Positions 22,910 through 35,725 of a stretch of DNA of 64,000 nucleotides are shown piece by piece. The DNA is from Euphorbia lathyris. Lineage: Eukaryota; Streptophyta; Magnoliopsida; Malpighiales; Euphorbiaceae. The stretch is taken from NCBI RefSeq assembly GCF_963576675.1, contig NC_088915.1:41817501-41881500 (forward strand), written 5' to 3'. Below the pieces are notes generated by a model that did no database searches, was not told the DNA's origin, and saw only the letters and a program-made list of their open reading frames with translations. The first letter of the stretch is position 1, and each line of letters opens with the position of its first letter. Position numbers and translations under genes: made by a program.

Positions 22910-24244
22910 ATGACTAAAACCAATCTGCAAAATATACTTACCGATAACAAGTTGAACGGTTCAAACTTCATCGACTGGTTTCGTAACCTCAAAATCGTTT
23001 TGAAGTTCGATAAGATAGGGTATGTACTTGATACAACGATACCCCCTATCCCTTCCGATGATGCTCCCATCGAAGAGATTAATGCTTACCAGAAGCACAA
23101 AGCTGATGATGATCATGCGGGATGCATCATACTTGCATCGATGACACCGGAATTGCAAAGGCAACATGAGAAAATGGATGTCTATTCCATCATCATGCAC
23201 CTAAAAGAATTGTTTGAGAAACAAACTAGGTGCGAACGCTACGAGATATCAAAATTGCTATATCGTTGCAGGATGCAAGAGGGCACATCTGTGATGACAC
23301 ATTGTATCAAGATGATTGGCTATATTACCAAGCTTTCTAGTATGGGATTCGCGATGGATAACGAACTAAGCATAGACTTAATTCTTCAATCCCTCCCAGA
23401 GAGTTATTCACAGTTCATCATGAACTACCAGATGAATGACTTGCAAACCTCTCTTGAAAAGCTTGCAAATATGCTCAAATCAGTTGAGCCCAATATGAAG
23501 AAAGATAAGGCAATACCGGCTCTTGTTATAGAGGGATCAAAGAAGAGGAAGGGGAATTTTCCCAATCCTAAACATCCCAAGAAAGGCAAGAGGGCCATGC
23601 CCACTAGAGCTAAGGGAAAGGAAGTGAAGAAGCCCAAGGGAGAGTGCCACTTCTGTGGTAAAGACGGGCATTGGAGAAGGAACTGCAAGGAGTACCTAGC
23701 CTCCCTCAAGAAGGGAAATGACGGTGCTTCAACATCTGGTATGTTTTATATTGAAATAAATACAATTTCACAGTCTGAATCTTAGGTACTTGATACCGGA
23801 TGCGGATCTCATATTTGTACAAATATGCAGGAACTAAATCGGACTAAGGAATTGAAGAAAGGAAGCATAAACTTGCGAGTAGGAAATGGAGCAAGAGTTG
23901 CTGCCCTCGCTATTGGAGATTATGCTTTAAGCTTGCCCTTTGGGCTTGTAATAGAATTGGGGAACTGTTTGTATGTTCCAGAAATGTCCAGAAACATTAT
24001 TTCTATTAGCCGTCTTGTTGACGACGGTTTTCATATTTCAATAAAAGACAAACATTGCGAGTTTCATAGAGATGGGATTTTCTATTTTTCAGGAATATCA
24101 CAAAATGGGATTTATGTGCTAGATGACAAAATTTCTGTTTTCGCAATTGATACCAAAAGACATAAGCTAGATAATTCGACTTACTTGTGGCATTGTCGTT
24201 TAGGCCATATAAACAAAAGACGCATGCTTAAGCTACATCAAGAT
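22910..24244 (+). pseudogene. gag-pol: Copia copy 2 gag-protease, first part
   Basis: This is the same Gag as copy 1, including the zinc knuckle (about 23645-23686). The Trp codon just before the protease D-T-G motif has become TAG (23783-23785), so the frame ends at 291 codons. The reading frame then continues through the protease and into GAG-pre-integrase (24240 is the end of H-Q-D). There a solo LTR interrupts it, duplicating AAGAT. Gag would package the RNA and the protease would mature it; neither could work from this copy. Confidence 0.9.
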
Positions 24245-25763
24245 TGTCATGTCTGTGTCTAAATTTTTAGAATTTATACCTTGGTATTAATATATCTTAT
24301 AATTATTAGGTGTGTGATTTTTATTTGGTGCTATGGAAAAAAATTGGAGTTAATTTGATGGTTTTAGGTGTAAATTAAAAGTTTAGGGTAATTATTAAAA
24401 GATTATATAAAGATGGAGGACCAAAATGGATATTTACCAAATTTTGGATATAAAATCCTGAATCTTCCAGGAGGTGCCGCACCTATATCTCTCTTTCCTT
24501 TTCCTTTTCTTTTTCTTTCATCTGTCATATTTATCAAATCGTTCTTCGACCGTTTCTCCACCGTTTCTTTGATTTACGGAGATTCGACCGTCCGAATCAC
24601 TCGAAATTTAAAATATAGCATCCTGATACATAGATCTAAGTCCTAACCGAAGAGTTTTTAAGTTTCGGCAATATTTGGAGGGAAAACGTCTTAGACAGAA
24701 TTTAGAGGAGAATCGATCGGGTGTATTTTCTTCAATTAGTAACAAAGGTAAGTAACTATCAACTATATTTTGAGTCCTACCAAAAAAAAATATCAACTAT
24801 ATTTTGAGTTTTATGTATATAGATAAATATATATCAAAGATTTTTCAGAAATTGATATTTTAGGGTTATGCAGGAATTTTGTAAAATTAGGGTTTTTCAT
24901 GATTTTGCTTTTTATTGTGAAAGTACGGTTCAAATGAAGCTATTGATTATGCTTCTATGTGAATTTCAGATTTTACTTGATTATGTTGATTTAAGGCTTA
25001 ATTTGGTTGATTTACATATATACATATATGTTTTTGGTTTCAATATATATCTATATTGAACAAAATGAATTTGATGATTTCTTACGAATTGTTTTTGGAT
25101 TGAGAAATCTGTTGCGGTGATTGTTGTTATTATTTTGGATTGAAGTCCAAATATGATTTTTATGAGTTGTGATATTTCGAAAGATTAAATGGTTTTGTCC
25201 ATCTAGGATTGCCCGGGATAGGAATTGTATTTGTAAGACCATACCTAATGGCGGTATGGCCAGAGTGCACGGCTGGTAGTCCTAACTGTTAGACAATGAA
25301 CGAGATATAAATGAGATATCTCGATTATTGATATGATTGATGTTATGATAAGCTACACGGGTGGAATTCGAGGATGGATACACATACACAAATTTTATTT
25401 TATGAACTTAAGTTTTGAGTATATTTTATAAGGTTTGGATTAAATCCCTTTATAAATGTATATATGTAGCTATGTTAAGTAAAGTTGGTTTTTATAGCTG
25501 ATAGTTTCTTACTGAGATTTTTGTCTCACGTTTTTAAATGTTTTAATGTTTTTAGGTGAAAAATACATGATATAGAGAAAGTTACCGACCGTTTAGGCGA
25601 GGTTTGGAAGTGGGCTGCTTATTGTTAGAATTATGGTTAGAACTTTTGTATTGCAATTGTAATATAATGATATGTGGTTAAATTGGAGACTCCTAAGTAT
25701 TGATTATGATCTTTCTATTTCACGCCCGATGCCGATTGAGGTCGTTTAGGGTCGGGTGTGACA
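24245..25763 (+). mobile_element. Solo LTR, probably Gypsy, 1519 bp
   Basis: The segment starts TGTCATGTC and ends GGTGTGACA. It is flanked by AAGAT on both sides (24240-24244 and 25764-25768), and copy 1 lacks it exactly. TG...CA ends, a 5-bp target duplication and a TATA-like TATATAA (24404-24410) identify a solo LTR. It contains no internal region. The GGTCGGGTGTGACA type ending suggests a Gypsy chromovirus, by resemblance only. Short frames inside (24413-24646, 24868-25059) have no recognisable product. Confidence 0.88.
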
Positions 25764-26359
25764 AAGATGGGCTTATAGATTCAATTGATTCTGAATCATT
25801 GGAAACATGCAAAACATGTTTAAAAGGTAAAATGACAAAGACACCCTTTAGCAATAAAGGTGAGCATGTATCAGACATTCTAGGATTAATACATTCAGAT
25901 GTATGCGGTCCTATGTCAGTCCAAGCAAGAGGAGGATTCAGATACTTCATAAGATTCATAGACGACCATACCAGATATGGTTATATTTACTTAATGAAGC
26001 ACAAGTCCGAAGCTTTTGAGAAATTCAAATGCTTCAAGAATGAAGTAGAAAATCAATTAGGAAAGAAAATAAATATACTTCGATCCGATCGAGGTGGCTA
26101 ATATCTTTCAGATGATTTTCTGAATTATCTAACTGAATGTGGGATATGCTCACAATGGACACCTCCCTATACACCACAACACAATGGTGTATCCGAAAGG
26201 AGGAACCGTACCTTACTAGATATGGTACGATCTATGATGAGCATATCGTTACTTCCAAAGACATTCTGGGGCTATGCCTTAGAAACTGCCCTTTTCACCC
26301 TAAATCGAGTACCAACTAAATCCGCTAATTCCACACCATATGAATTTTTCGTTGGTAGG
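25764..26359 (+). pseudogene. pol: Copia copy 2 integrase, middle part
   Basis: The integrase core resumes after the AAGAT duplicate. It includes the first catalytic Asp (I-H-S-D) and L-R-S-D-R-G-G, then the TAA (26099-26101) that copy 1 also has. Beyond the stop the same frame carries N-G-V-S-E with the catalytic Glu. The sequence stops at GTAGG (26355-26359), the target duplicate of the Ogre-like solo LTR. Confidence 0.88.
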
Positions 26360-29089
26360 TGTTAGACGAGGTGCCGCGGCCTAATCTCCCGGGCGGACCG
26401 GGGGGTGGACACCTCATGGCGACGTAAGCGGTGATTGGCGCCAAAAGCAACCAATCGTGGAATCAAGCTGCTCGGCAGGACCGAAGCTCGGAGTATGGAA
26501 GAGTCGCCACCCACGAATGGGAAAATGAACACCGATCCCTTGCGGGAGACCGGTGAGGGTTCGGGAAACTTAGGTACGAGCCGAGAAGGCTAGCTCCTTT
26601 CTGGAGAAAGGCTACTAGGCACCCCGACATCGCCCGGTTATGAACCACCGGCCTCCTACTCAGCGTGTTAGGCGATAACGGACTAATCGCATATTTCTTT
26701 AAGTTTAAAATTCATTTGAAACCTTTTTCTTTCTCGTTTTGAAAACCGTTTTGAGCATATATTATTGAAAAGCCACTTTGATAAAGAATCACCCATTTTG
26801 CATAAATTTATAAAAGAGAGAGGGGGAGAAGGAAGAATTGATTTATTTACTATGTGTCTTATGCTTCGATTCATACGTTAGCTCTATACTAAACTCACTC
26901 CCCGAAAACGAGTTTATTTACATGGTTCATACCTTAATCGCCGTTGGAACGATTTAGGTACGTTTCAAAACCCCGGTGATTTACATGGCGCCTACTTGAA
27001 TCGCCGTTGGAACGACTCAAGCGTTTGAAGACGTGGAATAAAGAATTTTAACCCGAAAATGTGGTTAGGCATACAAGTCAATTTATTTTGTACAAATCAT
27101 TTAAGAAAACGATTCAAAACTTCATTATTTACAATGAAAAACGATTTTAATTACAAGGCTCGCTTAACCCGTCGTTGGAACGGATTAAGGTTTTAAAACG
27201 TGATGATTTTAAGAAATGGTTTAAAGAGATCAAGAAAACGTCATTTACACTTTAAGAATATCTAGAAAACTTTAAATTTAAATAAGCGAATTAAACTCTC
27301 TTTTTGTGATTTTATTTCTCCCTTTTCACTCAATTAACCCTTAACATTATCATAATCACAACAATAAACCAACTTAACCAAAATTTACCCAATCAAATGC
27401 ATTTGAAAGAATATACATATAAGTAGGAAAATAGAGGAATATATATAAATATATATATATACAAAAATAAGTAATAATATCCATTAAAATACAATAGAGA
27501 AAACATTATACAAAAATAAGTAAAAATGGTGATGTAAATGTTAATAAGTATAATGAATTCTTATTCTAATCAAAAAACATACAAAAAAATGAATAGGGTT
27601 TATAGATAAGAAATTAGTATTTAGTTCCCCCCAAAATGATATATGATGAATATATATAGAAAATAATCCCAAAGATTCCCAAAACACTCAAATATGTCTA
27701 GTTTAAGTGAAATAAAAAGAAAAGTCTATATATATACATATACTTTATTAAGTCCAATTAATGAAAAATAATTTATAAACACATTAAATAACAATATGTA
27801 TAAAGTATTTAAAAATAACTTGAAAGTAAATATTACATAAATATACATATATATATAAAGGACCAAAAGCTTAAAAGTTGAGAAAGATGGACCAAAACAG
27901 TATTTTTTACATTTCAGCAGCTTTACCGACGGAAAATCCGTCGGTAAACAGCCTTTATTGACAGAAAACGGAAAATTACAGAACTGCTCCAACTGTTTCC
28001 AGATTTATTCGAAAGCTTTAAATCAAGTCTAATTCAATCGTTTTGGATCTCCGAACTACCAAAAAATGGATCATAGTCTATAACGGAGTTTCCTAAAACG
28101 ATGTTTTTATTTTAAAACGTTATTCGGAAATATCTTTTCAAAAACTTATAATTACAACGTTTTTAACACCCGAACTACCTTTTAATCGGATCACGGTTCA
28201 TATTGGGATATCAAGACGAGGTTTTTTATTTAAAAACAAAACCGAACGTTTATCTAATACGAGACGAAAACTAAATAAATACGAAAAATTAAATAAAACG
28301 TGATAAATAAATAAATAACTAAATAAATAAAATTATAACATAAAAATAAATAAAGAAAATAAAATAAATAAAACGAGTCTAGTCCTCGGATAATACCTTA
28401 AGTTCGGTATTGACGGTTGAAGTCGGTTGATTCCACGAATCGTGCTTTTCCGGTGTTTTTGGTAAAATTTTAACTTTTGGAAAATTTGGATTTTTTTGAA
28501 AAAAAAATATTTTCTCCAAAAAATTGACTTTCTCTCTCTAAAAATGTTTAGAGTGAGAAAGCTCCAAGAAAATCCCCCCCCCCCTCTAATGCATTGGGAT
28601 CCGTGCCTTAAATAGGCAACGGATCCCGGAATCTTTTGGGCGACGCCCAACTAAGGTTGGGCGTCGCCCAAAAGAGGTTGGGCTATCACCCAACCTGGTT
28701 GGGCGGACGCCCAACGTCCAACTGACGTTGGGCGTTCGCCCAACAATCGTTGGGCGTCCGCCCAACGTCGTTGGGCGTGCGCCCAGCGAACGTTGGGCGT
28801 TTGCCCGACGATCATCGGGCGCTCGCCCAACGGCTGTCGGGCGCTGAGCGCACGCCCTGCGCTGCCAGGCGTGCGTCCGACTGCCGTTGGACACACGTCG
28901 GCTGCCGCTAGGCGTTCGCACCACATCGCGGAGCGTCCACGAGCCGTCTACTCGACGACTGCGACCCGTTGACTCACCGCTTTGCTACTATACATTTTTC
29001 TCTTTTCCTTTCAAAATTTTTCCGGAATCAACCGCTTCGACTGCTTTGTTAAAGGTTTTCGTCACAGGTCCTCCGACTCGGTGTCTACA
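26360..29089 (-). mobile_element. Ogre-like solo LTR with GTAGG target duplication
   Basis: This is a 2730-bp LTR, TG...CA on the minus strand, flanked by GTAGG at 26355-26359 and 29090-29094. It occupies the same site of the Copia integrase as the near-complete element in copy 1. It lacks the MITE-like block, retains 108 bp lost there (27226-27333) and has a shorter palindrome array. A solo LTR with an intact target duplication is the normal product of recombination between the two LTRs of a full element. Confidence 0.93.
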
Positions 29090-31083
29090 GTAGGAAACCC
29101 ACATTCTCATTCATGAGAGTATGGGGTTGTTCAGCATTTGTTAAACGCATAGCGCCAGACAAACTAGATTCTAAATCTGATAAGTGTTTCTTCATTGGAT
29201 ACCCTAAGGAAACTGTGAGATATTACTTCTATCATCCAGATGATCAGAAAGTAATAGTATCCAAGCACGCTACCTTCTTAGAGAAAGAGTTTCTCGAAGA
29301 AATAGAAAAGGGAAGCATGATTGAACTTGATGAAGTTCAAGAACAAGAAACACCGACTGAAACAACAGAGGCGGTTGAGGAACCCGAAGCAGTCCCATTA
29401 GATGAGACTCTAGTGCCACCCATTCGTAGATCACAAAGAGTTCGTGAACTCCCAATTATATATGGTTTTCTAGTGGGAGATAATGATGAGGTTCCCGTGT
29501 TAGATGACGAACCCGAAAACTACGAAGAGGCTCTTACCAGTCCAGATTCTAAAGCATGGCTCGAGGCCATGGATTCTGAAATGGATTCCATATACACCAA
29601 CCAAGTTTGGACTTTGGTTGATCCACCCGAAGGGATAAAACCCATTGGGTGCAGGTGGATCTTCAAAAAGAAGACTGACATGGATGGAAAGGTTAGCACC
29701 TACAAAGCTAGGTTAGTTGCGAAAGGATATCGTCAGAAACAATGAATTGATTATGACAAAACTTTCTCTCTTGTGGCTATGTCCAAATCAATCAGAATAA
29801 TGCTCGCTATTGCCGCTCACTATGATTACGAGATTTGGCAAATGGATGTGAAAACAACTTTCCTAAATGGAAACCTGCTTGAGGATGTATATATGATGCA
29901 ACCTGAAGGTTTTATATCAAAGGATGCAAACAAGGTTTGCAAACTTCAGAGATCCATTTATGGACTCAAGCAAGCATCAAGAAGCTGGAACAAGCGTTTT
30001 GACGAAACCATAAAACAATTTGGTTTCGAACAGAATTGCAAAGAAGCTTGTATTTACAAGAAAGCAAGTGGGAGCTCAGTTGCATTTCTAATATTATATG
30101 TGGATGATATATTATTAATGGGAAATGACATACCTCTACTACAGTCAGTAAAAGTATAGTTATCAGGTAACTTCTCCATGAAAGACCATGGTGAAGCAGC
30201 TTATATACTTGGTATAAAGATCTACAGAGATAGATCAAGGAGACTGCTTGGTCTTTCACAGGCTACATACATTGAAAATGTGCTAAAGCGGTTTAGCATG
30301 CTTGAATCGAAACGAGGTAACTTACCCATGGTACATGGAATAAAGTTAAGCAATCATCAATGTCCTAAAACCGAAGATGATAAGAAGCGCATGGCTGTAA
30401 TCCTGTACGTCAGCGCAATCGATTTGATTATGTATGCTATGCTTTGCACTAGACCTGACGTAGCGTTCGCGTTAAGTATAACGAGTCGTTATCAAGGTAA
30501 TCCGGGAGATGAGCACTGGAATGTCGTCAAGAACATTCTTAAGTACTTGAGAAGGACTAAAGACATATTCCTAGTGTACGGAGAAGGGGATCTGAAAATA
30601 GAAGGATTTTCAGACGCCAGTCATCTCACAAATGAGAACGATTTTAGATCCCAATTAGGATACATGTTTATCTTGAATGGGGGGCGGTCAGTTGGAAGAG
30701 TTCCAAGCAGGGAAGCGTAGCTTTCTCTACGACCGAGTCAGAGTACATCGTTGCTGCGGAAGCAGCAAAGGAAGCGGTTTCGATTAAGAAGTTCATTACT
30801 GAACTTGGTGTGGTGCCTGACATTGTAAATCCCATTACACTGTACTGTGATAACAATGTAGCCATTGTGTAAGCAAAGGAACCACGGTCTCATAATGCAT
30901 CCAAGCATTACCTAAAGCGATACCACATTGTAAGAGAGATTGTGCCAAGAGGAGATGTGAGAATAGAAAGAGTACCTACTGAGGACAATGTTGCAGATCC
31001 GTTGACAAAGCCCTTAGCCCAGAAAGTACATGATCGTCATCTAACTTCTACTGGGATAAGTTGTAGAAACAATTGGCTTTAGT
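29090..31083 (+). pseudogene. pol: Copia copy 2 integrase end, RT and RNase H
   Basis: The integrase C-terminal part (VWGCSAFVKR, then the GYPKETVRYYFY-like fold) comes first, followed by an acidic linker. The RT follows with W-L-E-A-M, Y-K-A-R-L-V-A-K-G, the D of QMDVKTTFLNG and the catalytic YVDDILLMGND. Copia RNase H comes last (SDASH, TESEY, ADPLTKPL). In-frame stops lie at about 29743, 30157 and 30870, and a G-run at about 30680 shifts the frame. YVDDILL.GND and the 1.8-kb LTR suggest the Angela lineage. The matching region of copy 1 is deleted. Confidence 0.9.
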
Positions 31084-31096
31084 CCAAGTGGGAGTA
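31084..31096 (+). promoter_or_regulatory. Copia polypurine tract
   Basis: CCAAGTGGGAGTA lies directly before the LTR start TGTTGGGG. CAAGTGGGAG is a common PPT in plant Copia elements. Together with the PBS sites it fixes the + orientation. Confidence 0.85.
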
Positions 31097-32927
31097 TGTT
31101 GGGGTTTAGTGTCCTATAGACAATTGTTCTAGGATATAAACTAAATATGAATGAAGTGTTCTTTATGTCATTTGTTTTAATAAGATATGGTTTCATAACT
31201 GTATAAAGACAACCCCTTTTAAAGAACTAAATAAGTCTAATAAAAGGAAATCCCTAAGTTTGTTTAAAGTGATTGTAAAGTGTTCATACAAGCATGAAGT
31301 GAGACGAAACTTTATAATAAACTAATAAACTTAAAACCACCCCAAGTCAAGTAATATGTTTAGGATTGACGTATCACTGTTGAGACTTGCATGTAACAAT
31401 GTCTTCTGTCAAGACAGAGAGCTGATCTCACAAGCTTCAGATATACAGATAATTTGGACAGTTGCATGGAACCAATGAAAGGGAGTTCATTAGGATTGGG
31501 GACCCGACTTGAGATAACAGGATGGGTAGATTCATCCTTGTCACCTGTTCATCTCATTGGTATTAATAGGCATAAGTAATCCTCAGACTCAAAGGAATGT
31601 TAATTGGTGATTCTGGATTATGGAATGTGATGCTTTGATCCTGTTGTAACACGATCCGTAACAGAGATGACTCTGGGGTGTGAACGGCAGACGTTGGGTA
31701 TCACAGGAAGTAATTGCAGGATAATTATACATTGGATTGAGCATTTGTCACTCCCGATAAATGGGAGATACGTCCAAGGATCATTTGTGGAAGACTTGAC
31801 TCTAAATCCTTGCAAGGTGATAGCTTAAGACTTGAAATACAGATTTCACTTAACCTATCTAATTGGAGTTGACTCGGCCTGTACAAGTAAAACGAACGTC
31901 TCGCTATATGTGACTTGACATTATCCATAGTCATAAGATTCAGTTCAAGGATGTAGTTGATAAAGGATCGAATTATACTGTAACTAATACGGAAAGGTCA
32001 ACGACAGAATCAACCTGTCTTCTTATAGCTCTGGGGGAATGTTTCGGATTTGCTAATCATATTTCGCGTACTCATTCCGTTATGCAAAGATTAAATATAA
32101 TTCTGTGAAAATTAATTTAATAGTTGCATACGGCTAGAAGCAATAAGAACCTAATGGGTCACACATAAGACTTGGAGCCCAAAAGAGAAACATATGTTAA
32201 TTAATTGATGGAAGCCCAACTGAGTCCGCTAAGGCCCAGTTAGTGAGGGGGGGCGATTTTATGTATGATAAATACATAAATATTTAATTTGTTTTTAACA
32301 ATTCTAATTAGATTATAATTGTGAATTAAATTAATTAAAGGATAAATAAGTTAGGAGTTTTAATGAGATTAAATTGCTCCTATTATTATCCTATAAGGTT
32401 ATTATTATTATCTTTATATTTAAGATATAATTGTAAATAATAAATAAGAATTATATTCCGAATTAAATTCTTATTCAGTAACCTAATTCTATCTAACTAG
32501 GGTTTAGATACAAGAGAATATAAATACCCCCCTACATGTAATTTTCGAAACACACATAGACAACCCGGGAGAGAGAATTTCGACCCACAGTACTGAGGAC
32601 GAGATTATCTACCACTTCCTTCCGTTCAATTGATTTTCATCTCTTTCTCTTATTCCTTGATCTTGTGTTGATTTATTAGAGACAATCTATTCTTGATTGT
32701 TTTATACGGTTGATATCTAACTTGATTTTGGATTGTGTTTTTGTCTTGTGCTCGGGAACTCGAAGTAAGAGTTGTGGGCACTTCGATTGCATCAGTAGAT
32801 AGAACATCAAAAGGTATCTCCTTCTATCCCTCTTTATATGAAATAACGATTAACGGATCTTGGGTTGATGGAAAAAGGTTAAAATTTTTTATATTTCCGC
32901 TGCCAAACGTTTGCCTATTTTCCTTCA
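31097..32927 (+). mobile_element. Copia 3' LTR, complete, 1831 bp
   Basis: This LTR begins TGTTGGGG and ends TTCCTTCA, and it is the reference for the two truncated LTRs. The next five bases, CGCAT (32928-32932), are the expected right target duplicate, but the left partner lies outside the window. The sequence then passes without transition into the older Tat-type element. Confidence 0.93.
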
Positions 32928-32932
32928 CGCAT

Positions 32933-34059
32933 AAGCACAAACCCTCCAATGAAAATCCATAATGGATCAGAAAGAGCCGAAGAAGAAGTCCTCGAGATCA
33001 AGGACACTAATGAAGCAGGGGCACCTAAAGCTCCTTGAAGCAAGAAAGTGTGCAAGATTTAAATTTTAGTCTTTAGTTTTTTAGCTTTCTTTTGTTCAAG
33101 AAAATAAACATTATGAGCTATTTCTTTTAATTTCAATAAAATTATGTTTTCTTCTTACTCGTGCGATATTGATAAGTTTATACATTCTCATTCACACCAC
33201 ATATCAGCACTTAGCATTCGCTCATTTGAAACACTTCCATTATTATCGTGGCATGGATGAAAGTCCCAAAAATATACTTATTGCTCAGAACTTAACCACT
33301 GAAAAGAGAAAATTAATGGAGTGAATAAACAAAATAAATCATGAGAAGGGTTTCCTTGGCCTTACAATGATAAGTCAGACCTGAATTCATCAAGCGAAGA
33401 GTTCTAACCTACTTGCCCATAAAGAAGGTCAACCAACAATTGACAAAGCTCTCAAAGAGGCGAGTAGTAAGCCGAAATCATACTGGTCTCAAGCACTAAG
33501 ATTTCAGTAAGAAGGTCACCTCCAATTCCAAAAAGGACACAGTTACATGAGTACACCATTGAGATTTAAACATAAAGGCACAACCGACCCATAGATAACA
33601 AATGATCCTATTCCATGAGCAACAACAGGGTCCAAACCCATGATGTGATAATCCAAGACTATAAAGAAGATGCCAGAAAAGTTTAGGGACGAAGTCTAGC
33701 AATAAAAAATGAAGATAAAGCCATCCAAAGCCATCTTAGAGGAATATTCTTCAGAATTCGAATGAGATTAAAAGCCAACACAGTCAACTAAGTGACTTAA
33801 AGGTGAAAAAAATGATCAACAATGCTTCACAAGTGGCTAATCAAGCCTTCAAGATAAGCTCACTTTAGTCAAAGAAGAAAATTTGGAGTCTATCAATCAT
33901 GTTACGAGAATTTCATGTGCAATATGGAAATTCCAAATCAAGATCAAGAGTGCAGTTAAAAGAAGACAAGGACGACAACAAGTCCATGAAGACATCACCA
34001 TTAGTGAAGCCAAGAAATCCTTCTCATACAAAAATTAAAAAAAAATGAAAAATGAAAAA
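32933..34059 (+). other. Decayed Tat-type sequence without genes
   Basis: About 1.1 kb lies between the Copia 3' LTR and the conserved post-pol segment. I see no frame with retroelement motifs. It may be decayed 3' pol or untranslated sequence. Confidence 0.5.
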
Positions 34060-35065
34060 AAAATCTTGATAGGTTGAAAATCCGCAAAGGATGACCTATA
34101 CAATAATAAGGGACTTTCCAATGAGTGAAGACCCACAAAGGATGTTCATTTAAAAATTTCGGGAATAAAAGTGAGGAAATAAAATAGTTGGAACGTGAAA
34201 ACCTGAAAAGACGTGTTTCAATATAGTGGTTAAGAATCTGATCAATAAACAATTCAATGTATATTTGCCAAGTGTTTTATTTGAGTTGAATAGTTAGAAG
34301 CTGTACATTCGATGAAATGTTTGAATCAATAAATATCACTTCCCAAGTGAAAAAAGAAAAAAAAATCAAATAAAAAAATATGAATAAAAAAGATTACTCC
34401 TCCCTCTATATGCTCCTTGAAGATTGGTCTCTCTACTCCTCTGTTTTCCTCTCAAGAGTCGACTTTGATTGAAGTAAATTCGTAATCATTAAGAGTAGCA
34501 AACTTGATTCCAAATTAGGGAATGCATTGAGTTCTTCTCTCCTCATCAATATACACAGACTAGCCAGTATAGTGTGTAATAATGGTTCACTCCCAGCTAT
34601 GGTGTTCCATAATATAAACGCAAATGAGGCCTCACCTCAAGTTTTTTAGGGGCATCCACCCACACAAACCTCTGGTTAACACTCAAGTTCTAATCTCCAT
34701 CAGGGGCACATCCACATGATCTGATCACCTATCACCCAGTTCAGAAGGCTTTTCCACTGGTCAAAAGATTGAGCACCAACTCACCATCGATTCTAAGTAT
34801 AGAAATCAACAAAGAAATGACTATTGGGTCCATGCACTTCAAATTATCCAATTTCTCTTGCATCTGTGAAAATGAAGAAAAAAAATTTGGATTGAAAATC
34901 TCAAAAGATGCGGTCTAGGTAAAAGGAGAGATAGAGAAAAAATTATGGAATGTTAAAAAGATGAATTGAAAACCCCTAGCGGCAGTTCTGGCAAAATGAG
35001 AGATAGAGAACAACATAGAGATCCTGCTAAGTTGAAAACCCGAAAACGGCAACTCGTGCAAAAAT
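34060..35065 (+). other. Conserved Tat post-pol segment with recurrent GAAAACCC boxes
   Basis: GGTTGAAAATCCGCAAAGGA and CCAATGAGTGAAGACCCACA match the minus-strand Ogre-like element. Related boxes (TTGAAAAYCYNNAAANG) recur near 34195, 34890, 34965 and 35030, several of them followed by AGAGATAGAG. This is noncoding, and the role of the boxes is unknown. Confidence 0.65.
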
Positions 35066-35109
35066 TAGGAAAAAACGAACATATCATCACTTTCTGAAAA
35101 AAGATATGA

Positions 35110-35225
35110 GCCTCATCAAGCTGAAACCTTGTCCCCTAGAGCTTCTCATGTCAGACCTATCTATCCTCATCAAGCTGAAACCTTGCCCCCAGAGCTTCTC
35201 ATGTCAGACTTATCTATCCTCATCA
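35110..35225. repeat. 54-bp tandem repeat, two copies
   Basis: CTCATCAAGCTGAAACCTTG followed by AGAGCTTCTCATGTCAGAC repeats with a 54-bp step (starts 35112 and 35166), and a third start is at 35220. Confidence 0.8.
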
Positions 35226-35725
35226 TTTGCAAACAGTATAAGCTCTCACAAACCGGGGCATATCGTCAAAACAACATTCTTTGATCCTAAAGATGCCTCA
35301 TCTCTCGAGTCTGGAAAAGAGAATCTATGAAATCATTTCATCCATTCATGCATAATCTGCACACATTTACCAATGTATCGACACAAAGTAAAATGCATGT
35401 GTAGCACACACATTCATTCACACACATTCTTCCATGCATACATGCATATATTAGGCTACATACGCATCACTACACATTTGTCATTTGATTCGATGTCGAC
35501 TCTATGAGAAAATAGGCATCTTGCTTTATTGTAGGGAATGCCTGAAACTCCAGAAATCGTCACCAAAACAACATCTTCTGAAGCAAGATAATCCATGGGC
35601 ATTGAATGCGAAAATTTAGTCCTAAGCAAAACAGTAGAATTCTCAACAGACAGGAAAAAAAATTCTCAATAGCGACATGAAGAAAAAGTCAGCCCACGAG
35701 AAGAATTCCAATCAACTCAACAAGC

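Noticed and set aside
33000..34050. Possible integrase remnant in the + strand Tat element
   Set aside because: I looked for D, D and E motifs and the LDRLKQY-type end in all frames and did not see them. I cannot support a gene call.
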